From NCBI GenBank assembly GCA_937868455.1, contig CALMMO010000359.1, positions 1 to 13,768 on the forward strand: 13,768 nucleotides of DNA. The letters are read 5' to 3'. Origin of the DNA: an uncultured Marmoricola sp. (GTDB lineage Bacteria > Actinomycetota > Actinomycetes > Propionibacteriales > Nocardioidaceae). Shown here piece by piece: positions 13,167 to 13,768 of this stretch. Every line of letters starts with the position of its first letter. The stretch's first letter is position 1. Position numbers and translations under genes: made by a program. Below the pieces are notes generated by a model. That model had not been told where the DNA came from. It did not search any database and was given only the letters and a program-made list of their open reading frames with translations.

Positions 13167-13768
13167 ATGCGCATTGCGCTCACCGATGAGCAGCTCCGCC
13201 TTCGCGACGAACTGAAGGCCTACTTCGACAAACTTGTCACTCCCGAGCGTCGCCGCGCGTTGTCGCTGTCGTCTGGGGAGTTTGGTGAGGTCGAGACCTA
13301 CAAGGACGTGATCCGCGAGATCGGCCGTGACGGCTGGTTGGGCATCGGCTGGCCCACAGAGTACGGCGGGCAAAACCGCTCGATGCTTGAGCAATTGATC
13401 TTCACCGATGTGGCGGCGGTGGCCGGGGTGCCTATCCCCTACCTGACGCTCAACACCGTTGGCCCCACGATCATGCGGTTCGGCTCTGAGGCGCAGAAGT
13501 CGTACTTCTTGCCCAAGATTCTCACCGGTGACCTGCACTTCTCGATCGGCTACTCCGAGCCTGAATCAGGCACCGACATGGCCTCGATGCGCACCCGGGC
13601 ACGCCGCGAGGGCGACGAATGGGTCATTGACGGCCAGAAGATGTGGACCTCCCTGATCCAATACGCCGACTGGATCTGGCTTGGCGTCCGCACAGATCCA
13701 GATCTTCCCCGTCACAAGGGGCTCTCGATCGTCTTGGTGCCCGCTGACTCCAAGGGCTTCTCCTACAC
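13167..13768 (+). CDS. Acyl-CoA dehydrogenase, FadE26/ChsE4-like (partial, N-terminal 200 codons)
   Basis: The frame is open to the right edge; about half of an expected 390-400 residues is present. The visible part is the N-terminal helical domain and the start of the beta domain of an acyl-CoA dehydrogenase: DGWLGIGWP-EYGG (about 50-65), and the FAD/substrate region HFSIGYSEPESGTDMASM (about 124-141) followed by GQKMWTS-IQYADW. The wording resembles FadE26 of M. tuberculosis (ChsE4), which pairs with FadE27 to oxidise the cholesterol side chain as an alpha2beta2 enzyme; this is from memory. The catalytic Glu is beyond the edge, and in such heteromers only one subunit carries it. Start at ATG 13167 with AGGA 7 bases upstream. 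Divergent from kshA across a KstR operator, so probably part of the same regulon. Confidence 0.9.
   Translation, partial: MRIALTDEQLRLRDELKAYFDKLVTPERRRALSLSSGEFGEVETYKDVIREIGRDGWLGIGWPTEYGGQNRSMLEQLIFTDVAAVAGVPIPYLTLNTVGPTIMRFGSEAQKSYFLPKILTGDLHFSIGYSEPESGTDMASMRTRARREGDEWVIDGQKMWTSLIQYADWIWLGVRTDPDLPRHKGLSIVLVPADSKGFSY

Overview
The window comes from a chromosome of an actinomycete with roughly 60% GC (estimated by eye). The evidence is an actinobacterial-type LexA box in front of uvrA, apparently leaderless promoters, a KstR-type operator beside steroid-degradation genes, and a psd-pssA pair. No rRNA, tRNA, CRISPR array, IS element or phage gene was seen. The species cannot be named from the sequence. 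No stretch longer than 300 bases lacks a gene.

Left part (1-6964, all on the minus strand): nucleotide excision repair genes surround an accessory cassette. In transcription order these are uvrA, three tandem paralogous genes for small secreted proteins with one conserved Cys pair, a lipoprotein-like Rieske protein, and uvrC, which starts by a GTGA overlap and runs off the left edge. Two of the secreted-protein genes are products of an 802-base tandem duplication. That duplication carried the last codons of uvrA with it and left a relic at 3316-3350. The two copies are identical over 307 bases of their 3' part and then differ abruptly over 27 bases. A hairpin follows each of the three genes.

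Middle part (7130-10502, plus strand): an MBL-fold hydrolase divergent from uvrA, a small protein of unknown role coupled to it, a membrane protein shaped like an ion channel but with a degenerate selectivity filter, then psd (phosphatidylserine decarboxylase) and pssA (phosphatidylserine synthase) with overlapping stop and start. The last two make phosphatidylethanolamine in sequence. Several starts here have a TANNNT hexamer 6-7 bases upstream, as expected for leaderless mRNAs.

Right part (10506-13768): a steroid-catabolism block. kshA (oxygenase of 3-ketosteroid 9-alpha-hydroxylase), a 99-residue four-cysteine protein, and kshB (its reductase) form an overlapping minus-strand operon. A FadE26-like acyl-CoA dehydrogenase, cut by the right edge, is divergent from kshA. 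The divergent promoter region holds a perfect match to the KstR operator, so ring opening and side-chain beta-oxidation are probably de-repressed together by steroid intermediates.

The most interesting novelty candidates are the tandem secreted-protein family with its mosaic divergence, and the four-cysteine protein translated between the two Ksh components.
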